A DNA stretch of 64,000 nt from Dechloromonas sp. H13 (GTDB lineage Bacteria; Pseudomonadota; Gammaproteobacteria; Burkholderiales; Rhodocyclaceae): positions 57,688-121,687 of the forward strand of contig NZ_SSXX01000010.1 in the NCBI RefSeq assembly GCF_009469615.1. Reading direction: 5' to 3'. Every line of letters begins with the position of its first letter. Within the stretch, counting starts at the first letter, position 1. The notes beneath the pieces are model-generated. The model worked only from the letters and a program-made list of their open reading frames with translations, had not been told where the DNA came from and made no database searches. Shown one piece after another: positions 57,753-64,000 of the stretch. A program made the translations under genes and the position numbers.

Positions 57753-58402
57753 ATCCGCAGCACGCGCCGGCAGCGCGCGGCGATCGCCTCGTCGTGGGTG
57801 ACGAGAACCAGCGTCGTGCCCTGCTTAGCGTTGAGGTCGAACATCATCTCGATGATCTGCTGGCCGGTCGCAGCGTCGAGGTTGCCGGTCGGCTCGTCGG
57901 CCAGCACCAGCCGCGGATTTGGCGCGAAGGCGCGGGCCAGCGCCACCCTTTGCTGCTCGCCGCCGGACAGGTGCTTCGGATAATGCTTGAGCCGGTGTTC
58001 CAGCCCGACGCGCACCAGCCATTCGCGGGCGGTTGCGGTCGACGCCCGAAAACCGGCCAATTCCAGCGGCAGCATGACGTTTTCCAGCGCCGTCAGCGAC
58101 GGCAGCAACTGGAAGGACTGAAAGACGAAGCCGAGGAGCTTGCCGCGCTGGCGCGCCCGTTGGTCCTCGTCGAGCGCCGCCAGTGCAACGCCGTCGAGAC
58201 GGATTTCGCCGGCCGTGGGAACATCCAGCCCGGCCAGGAGACCAAGCAGGGTCGATTTCCCCGACCCCGAGGCGCCGACGATGGCCACCGTTTCGCCAGG
58301 CATGACCGTGAAGGAAATATCCTGCAGAATCGTCAGCGGCTCGCCGCCGTTGTCGACCGTCTTGCCCAGCCCCTGAACTTCAACCACCGGTTTTTCCATC
58401 AT
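57731..58402 (-). CDS. ybbA: ABC transporter ATP-binding protein (YbbA/LolD type)
   Basis: 223 aa from the ATG at 58402 (MMEKPV...). Walker A GASGSGKSTLL, signature LSGGEQQRVALARA, Walker B LVLADEPTGNLD and the His loop LVTHD. The family (YbbA, LolD, MacB-type) works with FtsX-like permeases; the permease gene (ybbP) is not visible here. The start codon overlaps that of divergent tesA, as in other proteobacterial ybbA-tesA pairs. It converges on pgaD. Confidence 0.9.
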   Translation of the reverse strand: MMEKPVVEVQGLGKTVDNGGEPLTILQDISFTVMPGETVAIVGASGSGKSTLLGLLAGLDVPTAGEIRLDGVALAALDEDQRARQRGKLLGFVFQSFQLLPSLTALENVMLPLELAGFRASTATAREWLVRVGLEHRLKHYPKHLSGGEQQRVALARAFAPNPRLVLADEPTGNLDAATGQQIIEMMFDLNAKQGTTLVLVTHDEAIAARCRRVLRIQSGRLG

Positions 58403-59003
58403 GCGGATCGCCCTGCTCCTGTTTGCCCTGCTCTTTTCCAGCGCCCCGGCGCTTGCCGCCCGCACCATCCTGGTCATGGGCGACTCGCTTTCCGCCGGCT
58501 ACGGCATCCGCCCCGAACAGGCCTGGCCGTCGCTGCTCGGCCAGCGGCTGGCGGAAAAGCGCCTCGATTATAGCGTCGCCAACCTCTCCATCTCCGGCGA
58601 AACCACGGCCGGCGGCCGCGCCCGCCTGCCCGACGCGCTGCGCCAGCACAAACCGGCCGTGGTCGTCATCGCCCTCGGCGCCAACGACGGCCTGCGCGGC
58701 CTGCCGCTCGCCCAGATGCGCGACAACCTCGCCGCCATGCTCGACGCCGCCCACGCCGCCGGTGCCCGCACGCTGCTGATCGGCATGCGCCTGCCGCCCA
58801 ACTACGGCCCCTATGCCGAGGAATTCGACCGCAGCTTCGCCGAGCTGGCCAAACAGAAGAAGAGCGCCCGCCTCGATTTCCTGCTCGCGCCGGTCGCTGC
58901 CGAACGCAGCTATTTCCAGGCCGACAACCTGCACCCGACAGCCGCGGCGCAGCCGCTGCTCCTCGACAACGTCTGGCCCAGCCTGCAGCCCCTGCTAAAA
59001 TGA
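58401..59003 (+). CDS. tesA: arylesterase/acyl-CoA thioesterase I TesA (GDSL family)
   Basis: 200 aa with a signal peptide (about 1-20). SGNH hydrolase blocks: GDSLSAGYG (nucleophile Ser), a Gly in the block near NLSISGETTAGG, GANDGLRG, and the final DNLHPTAAAQ with catalytic Asp and His. It hydrolyses acyl-CoA, esters and lysophospholipids in the periplasm. Its ATG overlaps the divergent ybbA ATG, so each gene's leader lies inside the other's coding region. It ends 4 nt before mnmH. Confidence 0.93.
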   Translation: MRIALLLFALLFSSAPALAARTILVMGDSLSAGYGIRPEQAWPSLLGQRLAEKRLDYSVANLSISGETTAGGRARLPDALRQHKPAVVVIALGANDGLRGLPLAQMRDNLAAMLDAAHAAGARTLLIGMRLPPNYGPYAEEFDRSFAELAKQKKSARLDFLLAPVAAERSYFQADNLHPTAAAQPLLLDNVWPSLQPLLK

Positions 59004-59007
59004 TCAG

Positions 59008-60069
59008 ATGACGCCCGACCGCCCGCCGCTGCCCGATCTCGCCGAATTCGACACGATCATCGACGTCCGTTCCCCCGCCGAATTCGCCGAGGACCACATT
59101 CCCGGCGCCATCAACTGCCCGGTGCTCGACGACGCCCAGCGCGCCGAGGTCGGCACCCTGTACAAGCAGGTCTCGCCCTTCGAGGCCAAGAAGATCGGCG
59201 CCGCCATGGTTTCCGAAAACATCGGCCGCCACCTGCGCACAAGCTTTCTCGATCGCCCCAAGACCTGGAAGCCATTGATCTACTGCTGGCGCGGCGGCGA
59301 GCGCAGCGGCGCGATGACCACCGTCTTCCGCTCCATCGGCTGGCGCCCGACCAAGCTCGAAGGCGGCTACAAGACCTGGCGCAGTCACGTGGTCAGCCAG
59401 CTGGCGACGCTGCCCGCCAGCTTCCGCATGCGCGTCATCTGCGGCGCCACCGGCAGCGCCAAGACGCGCATCCTTCAGGAAATCGGCAGGCTCGGCGAAC
59501 AGGTGCTCGACCTCGAAACGCTGGCCAGCCACAAGGGCTCGGTGCTCGGCATCCTGCCCGGCCAGCCGCAGCCCAGCCAGAAATGGTTCGAGACGACGCT
59601 GCTGCAGGCGCTGGCCGGCTTCGACCCGGCGCGCCCGGTGTATGTCGAGGCCGAGAGCCGCAAGATCGGCAACCTGCACGTCCCGGAGGCGCTCATCGAA
59701 CGCATCCGGCAAGGCGAATGCCTGCAGGTCGACGCCTCGCTGGACGCCCGGATGGCCTTCCTGCTGAACGACTACGACTATTTCCTGACCCTGCCCGACC
59801 TGCTGACCGAGCGCCTCGACGCGCTGCGCCACCTGCAGAGCCGCGAAACGCTGGCCCGCTGGCAGGAGCTCGTGCACGACGGCGCGTGGCCGACGCTGGT
59901 TCGCGAACTGCTCGAGCAGCACTACGACCCGCTCTACCGCCGTTCGCAGAACCAGAATTTCACCGGCTACCAGCACCCGCAGGTGTTCGCCACCGACGAT
60001 CTCTCAGCCGCCGGCATCGCCCGGCTGGCCGGCGCCATCGCTCACGCGCGCACGGCGCAGATGGCCTGA
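59008..60069 (+). CDS. mnmH: tRNA 2-selenouridine synthase
   Basis: 353 aa. MnmH (SelU/YbbB) first geranylates then selenates 2-thiouridine at the tRNA wobble position using selenophosphate. An N-terminal rhodanese domain has the active Cys in IYCWRGGERSG. The second domain has the P-loop GATGSAKT, in which Ala replaces the Gly before the Lys, unlike textbook Walker A. Its presence implies a SelD enzyme elsewhere in the genome. It overlaps the convergent methyltransferase gene by 28 nt. Confidence 0.94.
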   Translation: MTPDRPPLPDLAEFDTIIDVRSPAEFAEDHIPGAINCPVLDDAQRAEVGTLYKQVSPFEAKKIGAAMVSENIGRHLRTSFLDRPKTWKPLIYCWRGGERSGAMTTVFRSIGWRPTKLEGGYKTWRSHVVSQLATLPASFRMRVICGATGSAKTRILQEIGRLGEQVLDLETLASHKGSVLGILPGQPQPSQKWFETTLLQALAGFDPARPVYVEAESRKIGNLHVPEALIERIRQGECLQVDASLDARMAFLLNDYDYFLTLPDLLTERLDALRHLQSRETLARWQELVHDGAWPTLVRELLEQHYDPLYRRSQNQNFTGYQHPQVFATDDLSAAGIARLAGAIAHARTAQMA

Positions 60070-60551
60070 CGCATGGCGGGCTTCGGGCTGTCCACATAGC
60101 CCTCCGCGAACGCCAGCTCACGCAGTCCAGCCGCCCGCGCCACTTCGCGCAGTTCCGCAGGACGCAGCAGGAAGGCGGGATTCGACGGCTTGCCCCAGGC
60201 CTCGTTGCCGACCATGAAGGTTTCGTAGATCAGGACACCGCCCGGCGCCAGCAGCGCCAGCACGTCGGCCAGGCGCGGGCGCCACAGGTAGTTGGTCACC
60301 ACCACGCCGGCGAACTGGCAGCCGGCCAGCGGCCAGTCGTCCGTTTCGAGATCGGCCGCCAGCACCGCGATACCCGGCACGCCCTGCAGCCCGGCCAATG
60401 CCGCCAGGTCACGATCCACCGCCAACACCTCGCGCCCCTGCGCCGCCAACCAGCGCGCGTGGCGCCCGCTGCCGCAGGCCAGGTCGAGAATCCGCCCGCC
60501 TGCCGGGACCTGCGCCAGATGGCGCACCACCCACGGCGAAGGGGGTATCAT
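60042..60551 (-). CDS. class I SAM-dependent methyltransferase
   Basis: About 169 aa from the ATG at 60551 (MIPPSPWVV); an ATG at 60581 would overlap the divergent OsmC gene start and its ribosome site. SAM motif I is ILDLACGSGRHARWL, with the acidic motif II AVDRD and a motif VVVTNYLWRP. Similar small methyltransferases resemble TehB (tellurite/thiopurine) enzymes; the substrate is unknown. Its 3' end overlaps mnmH tail to tail. Confidence 0.85.
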   Translation of the reverse strand: MIPPSPWVVRHLAQVPAGGRILDLACGSGRHARWLAAQGREVLAVDRDLAALAGLQGVPGIAVLAADLETDDWPLAGCQFAGVVVTNYLWRPRLADVLALLAPGGVLIYETFMVGNEAWGKPSNPAFLLRPAELREVARAAGLRELAFAEGYVDSPKPAMRQAICAVRA

Positions 60552-60579
60552 CGCAGCGATTTCATTCGAGGAGGCAGTC

Positions 60580-60987
60580 ATGTCGGGTAGCGTCGTCGTT
60601 CGGGAGAATGGTCAGGGAAGATACCAGCAGGAGGTGATCGTCGGCCAGCATCGCCTGGTGGCGGACGAGCCGGTCAGCGTCGGCGGCGCCGACGCCGGCC
60701 CCGCCCCGCTCGAGTTCGTGATGGCCGGCCTCGGCGCGTGCACGGCGATGACTGTTCGCATGTACGCCGAGCGCAAGGAAATGGTGCTGACCCACATCCG
60801 CGTCGAGGTGGCCCACGAAAAACTGGTCGTGGACGGCGTCAACCGCGACCGCATCGTCCGCAGCCTAACGCTGGAAGGTGATTTGAGCCCCGAGCAGCGC
60901 GCCCGGCTGGTGGAAATCGCCAGCCGCTGCCCGACCGCCCGCATCCTTGCGCAACCCGTCATGCTCGAATGCCGGCTCGCCGATTAG
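60580..60987 (+). CDS. OsmC family protein
   Basis: 135 aa from the ATG at 60580 with GAGGAGG 6 nt upstream, an excellent ribosome site. OsmC/Ohr proteins are dimers with two redox Cys. Here GLGACTAMTVRMYA provides one Cys and SRCPTARIL the other, so peroxiredoxin-type activity is plausible. It is divergent from the methyltransferase gene and 91 nt upstream of the acyl-CoA synthetase-like gene. Confidence 0.9.
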   Translation: MSGSVVVRENGQGRYQQEVIVGQHRLVADEPVSVGGADAGPAPLEFVMAGLGACTAMTVRMYAERKEMVLTHIRVEVAHEKLVVDGVNRDRIVRSLTLEGDLSPEQRARLVEIASRCPTARILAQPVMLECRLAD

Positions 60988-61035
60988 GGGTATTCCCCTA
61001 TACCCCGCATGGAAATCATCTTGCATTTGTGCTAA

Positions 61036-61054
61036 TATTGTGCACTGCACAATA
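61036..61054 (+). promoter_or_regulatory. palindromic operator candidate upstream of the Pat-type gene
   Basis: TATTGTGCA-C-TGCACAATA is a perfect 9-bp inverted repeat with a 1-nt centre, located 25 nt before the ATG at 61079. The core TGC-N3-GCA resembles operators of the polyhydroxyalkanoate regulator PhaR/PhbF as I remember them, but the match is not exact. TAATAT (61033-61038) just left of it may be a -10 box, so a bound repressor would block the start. Confidence 0.5.
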
Positions 61055-61078
61055 ACGTCCTAAACCAAGGGGCTGAAC

Positions 61079-63772
61079 ATGTTGGAACAGCACTATCTCA
61101 CCACCCTCTTCGAACCCAAATCGGTCGCCGTGATCGGCGCCTCCGACCGCGAGAACGCCGTCGGCAACGTCATCTTCAAGAACATCCTGGCCTCTGGCTA
61201 CAAGGGCCGGCTGTACGCCATCAATCCCAAGCACGAGACGGTGCAGGGCCAGCAGGCCTACAAGTCGATCGAGGAAATCGGCGCCCGCGTCGAGATGGCC
61301 GTCATCGCCACCCGCCCGCAGACCGTGCCGCAGATCATCGAGCAGTGCGGCCGCAGCGGCGTGCGCAACGTCATCATCATCACCGCCGGCTTCTCGGAAT
61401 CCGGCCATATCGGCGCTGCCCTCGAGCGCAAGACGCTCGAAATCGCCCGTTCCTACAACGTCCGCATCCTCGGCCCCAACTGTCTCGGCATCATCCGCCC
61501 CGACCTCGGCCTCAACGCCACCTTCGCCCGGATGACCGCCAACGCCGGTAACCTGGCGCTGGTCTCGCAATCCGGCGCCATGTGCTCGGCGGTGCTCGAC
61601 TGGGCCAAGAGCAACCAGGTCGGCTTCTCGTCGGTCATTTCGCTGGGCATGACGGCCGACGTCGATTTCGGCGAGATTCTCGACTACCTGATCTACGACA
61701 ACCGCACGCACTACATCCTGATGTACGTCGAGGGCATCCGCAACGCCCGCCGCTTCATGAGCGCGCTGCGCTCCGCCGCCCGCATCAAGCCTATCATCCT
61801 GCTCAAGGCCGGCCGCCACGAGGCCGGCTCGATGGCCGCCGCCACCCACTCCGGCATGGCCGCCGTATCCGACACCGTGTTCGACGCCGCAGTGCGCCGC
61901 GCCGGCGTCGTCCGCGTGCAGAACGTCGGCCAGCTGTTCTATGCCGCCAAGGCGCTCGCCTCCAAGTTCCGCCCGCAGGGCAACCGCCTCGCCATCATCA
62001 CCAACGGCGGCGGGCCGGGCGCCATGGCCGCCGACCGCGCCGGCGACCTCGGCATCCCGCTGGCCCAGCTCTCCAACGAGACGATGGCGGCGCTCAACAA
62101 GTCGTTGCCGACCAACTGGTCGCACAGCAACCCGATCGACATCGCCGGCGACGCCACGCCCGAACGCTACCGCGAGACGATCCTGACCGTCACCCAGGAC
62201 CCGGGCGTCGACAGCACGCTGGTCATGCTTTCACCGCAGGCGATGACGGAACCGATGGAAGTCGCCAAGGCCATCGTCGAGATTTCGGACAAGACCAACC
62301 GTTCGATCATCTGCTGCTGGATGGGCGAGGACCAGGTCCGCGAAGGGCGCAAGTTCCTCGAGGATTCCGGCATCCCGGCCTTCCGCATGCCGGAGACGGC
62401 GATCGAGCTGTTCCACCACATCTCCAAGTACTACCGCAACCAGAAGCTGCTGCTGCAGACGCCCGAACCGACGCGCCAGCACGGCCGCCCCGAGGCCGAA
62501 GGCGCCAAGATGCTGATCGAGGCCCTGCTCGCCGAACGGCGCAAGGTGCTGTCGGAAATGGAATCGAAGGCCATCCTGCGCGCCTTCCGCGTGCCGGTGG
62601 CACAGACCATGGTCGCCCGCACCGCCACCGAGGCGCTGCTGCTCGCCGAGCAGATCGGTTTCCCGGTCGCCATGAAGGTCGACTCCCCCGACCTGCCGCA
62701 CAAATCCGACGCCGGCGGCGTGCGTCTCAACATCATGAACGCGCCGGCGGTGCGCAACGCCTACCACGACATCATCGACACCGTGCAGAAGCGCCGGCCG
62801 GATGCCAAGATCAACGGCGTCTCGATCGAGCCCTTCCTGTCGCGCCCGAACGGCCGCGAGCTGATGATCGGCGTCTTCCGCGACCCGATCTTCGGGCCGG
62901 TCATCACGTTCGGCGCCGGCGGCTTCGACGTCGAGATCTTCAGCGACCGCTCGGTCGCCCTGCCGCCGCTCAACAAGTTCCTGGCCAAGGACCTGATCGA
63001 CTCGACCCGCGCCTCGAAGATCCTCGACCAGTTCCACAACATGCCGCCGGTCGACCGAGAGGCGCTCAAGGAAGTCCTGCTCTGCATCTCCGAGATGGTC
63101 TGTGAGCTGCCGTGGATCATGGAAATGGACCTCAACCCGCTGATCGTCGACGAGAACGGCGCCATCGCCGCCGACGCGCGCATCGTCATCGACCATGCCG
63201 GCGGCGCCAGCGGCGACCGCTACGCCCACATGTCGATCTACCCCTACCCGGTGCACCTGATCCAGGAATGGCAGATGAACGACGGCAAGGTCGTCACCAT
63301 CCGTCCGATCCGCCCGGAAGACGCCGACATGGAGCAGGAATTCGTCAAGGCCATGTCCGACGAATCGCGCTACTACCGCTTCATGGACACCCTGCGCGAA
63401 CTGACGCAGACCATGCTGGTCCGCTTCACGCAGATCGACTACGACCGCGAGATGGCCCTGGTCGCCACCATGACCGACGATGACGGCAAGGAATCGCAGA
63501 TCGGCGTCGCCCGCTACGTCGGCAACCCGGACGGTGAATCGGTCGAGTTCGCGCTCGCCGTCGGCGATGACTGGCAGAAGTGCGGCGTTGGCCGCAAACT
63601 GATGACCGCCCTGATCGACTGCGCCCGCCAGAAGGGCTACCGCGCCGTGGTCGGCGACGTGCTGTCGACCAACGCCAAGATGTTCCGCCTGATGACCAGC
63701 CTCGGCTTCAGCATCCACCCGCACCCCGACGACACCGCCGTCAAGCGCGTGGTCAAGCCGCTGACGGGCTGA
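61079..63772 (+). CDS. acetyl-CoA synthetase-like/GNAT fusion (Pat-type protein acetyltransferase)
   Basis: 897 aa. A CoA-binding domain (about 8-135, FEPKSVAVIGASDRENAVGN), succinyl-CoA-ligase-like domains (about 150-460), an ATP-grasp domain (about 490-710, KVDSPDLPHKSDAGGVRLN) and a C-terminal GNAT acetyltransferase (about 730-895, CGVGRKLMTALIDCARQKGYRAV). This is the architecture of Pat/YfiQ-type lysine acetyltransferases that switch off acetyl-CoA synthetase, and of some ADP-forming ligases. The target is not shown. AGGGG lies 8 nt before the ATG and a hairpin terminator follows. Confidence 0.92.
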   Translation: MLEQHYLTTLFEPKSVAVIGASDRENAVGNVIFKNILASGYKGRLYAINPKHETVQGQQAYKSIEEIGARVEMAVIATRPQTVPQIIEQCGRSGVRNVIIITAGFSESGHIGAALERKTLEIARSYNVRILGPNCLGIIRPDLGLNATFARMTANAGNLALVSQSGAMCSAVLDWAKSNQVGFSSVISLGMTADVDFGEILDYLIYDNRTHYILMYVEGIRNARRFMSALRSAARIKPIILLKAGRHEAGSMAAATHSGMAAVSDTVFDAAVRRAGVVRVQNVGQLFYAAKALASKFRPQGNRLAIITNGGGPGAMAADRAGDLGIPLAQLSNETMAALNKSLPTNWSHSNPIDIAGDATPERYRETILTVTQDPGVDSTLVMLSPQAMTEPMEVAKAIVEISDKTNRSIICCWMGEDQVREGRKFLEDSGIPAFRMPETAIELFHHISKYYRNQKLLLQTPEPTRQHGRPEAEGAKMLIEALLAERRKVLSEMESKAILRAFRVPVAQTMVARTATEALLLAEQIGFPVAMKVDSPDLPHKSDAGGVRLNIMNAPAVRNAYHDIIDTVQKRRPDAKINGVSIEPFLSRPNGRELMIGVFRDPIFGPVITFGAGGFDVEIFSDRSVALPPLNKFLAKDLIDSTRASKILDQFHNMPPVDREALKEVLLCISEMVCELPWIMEMDLNPLIVDENGAIAADARIVIDHAGGASGDRYAHMSIYPYPVHLIQEWQMNDGKVVTIRPIRPEDADMEQEFVKAMSDESRYYRFMDTLRELTQTMLVRFTQIDYDREMALVATMTDDDGKESQIGVARYVGNPDGESVEFALAVGDDWQKCGVGRKLMTALIDCARQKGYRAVVGDVLSTNAKMFRLMTSLGFSIHPHPDDTAVKRVVKPLTG

Positions 63773-63795
63773 TCGGGTATTTTCGAACTACCGGA

Positions 63796-63820
63796 AGCCG
63801 GCCTGCGGGCCGGTTTTTTT
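63796..63820 (+). terminator. terminator of the Pat-type gene
   Basis: CCGGCC-TGCG-GGCCGG followed by seven T. It lies 24 nt after the stop codon. Confidence 0.9.
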
Positions 63821-64000
63821 ATGCCTGCTCCCCAGGTGTGCTTCACCCCTGAGGGAAACAAATGTCTTTGTTCGGCCAAGAGCTGGCATTGGCCAATGAC
63901 CGGTAACGAGAAGCCCATGTTGGCGTCTGTATCCGAGGCCAGGCTACCCGCTGAACGTAACCAACGCCGCAGTAGCTGTGGGCATGGTGCAGCTGAATGA
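63821..64000. other. unassigned tail of the window
   Basis: The last 180 nt are visibly less GC-rich than the rest. A 59-codon plus frame starting at 63821 and a minus frame from the right edge are open, but neither resembles a known protein or has a ribosome site. A perfect 10-bp palindrome ATTGGCCAAT lies at 63888-63897. It may be the edge of a repeat, a degraded gene or an intergenic region; it cannot be resolved from this window. Confidence 0.4.

Overview
The window is high-GC chromosomal DNA (about 65% by eye) made almost entirely of core bacterial genes. Gene content, order and protein wording point to a betaproteobacterium, most likely in the Rhodocyclales (Dechloromonas/Azonexus-like). 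That placement is from memory of these families and was not checked by a search. Intergenic spaces are short and many stop/start codons overlap. I saw no CRISPR array, insertion sequence, prophage or rRNA.

Layout. 1-2300: partial HAD/UbiA prenyltransferase, tRNA-Arg(TCT), tRNA-Pro(TGG), dksA. 2.3-11 kb (minus): the transcription/translation operon rimP-nusA-infB-rbfA-truB-rpsO-pnp, with its promoter and two leader hairpins at 10.88-10.98 kb. 11-17 kb (minus): rluB, scpB, scpA, a LAB_N membrane protein, trpS, an M50 protease, tsaC and a PHP phosphoesterase. 17.06-22.3 kb (plus): a promoter, a tandem glycine riboswitch and gcvT-gcvH-gcvP plus an unrecognised 182-aa protein. 22.4-30.1 kb: cardiolipin synthase, a GGDEF/EAL membrane protein, a DnaJ-like protein, arginase, tRNA-Ser(GCT), lysC and a histone-deacetylase-family enzyme. 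30.3-35.1 kb (plus): a MoxR ATPase/DUF58/transglutaminase cluster and mltB. 35.1-38.8 kb (minus): H-NS-like gene, surE, pcm, nlpD, rpoS. 38.8-46.6 kb (minus): tRNA-Pro(GGG), MerR, ihfA, pheT, pheS, rplT, rpmI, infC, thrS, tRNA-Val(GAC). 46.6-49.5 kb: M18 aminopeptidase, a tiny membrane ORF, slyX, a DHH phosphoesterase, tRNA-Leu(TAG). 49.6-57.8 kb (plus): squalene genes hpnCDE running by overlap into the PNAG exopolysaccharide genes pgaABCD. 57.7-63.8 kb: ybbA/tesA, mnmH, a methyltransferase, an OsmC protein and a large acyl-CoA synthetase-GNAT fusion (Pat type). The last 180 bases are unassigned.

Themes. Much of the window is growth-rate machinery: DksA, RpoS, tRNA promoters with GC-rich discriminators, and r-protein, initiation-factor and synthetase genes. 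Two such units, rimP-nusA... and thrS, carry a terminator-shaped hairpin with a T tract ending 5-16 nt before the start codon, which suggests leader attenuation. A second theme is the envelope and biofilm (hpnCDE, pgaABCD, GGDEF/EAL, mltB, nlpD, cls).

The most unexpected signal is a dispersed 10-mer, GTYGACCGCA, often followed by RC. I found 24 copies by eye, on both strands, in several reading frames and once between genes. It behaves like a DNA-uptake-type or other genome-wide motif and is the best candidate for something undescribed.
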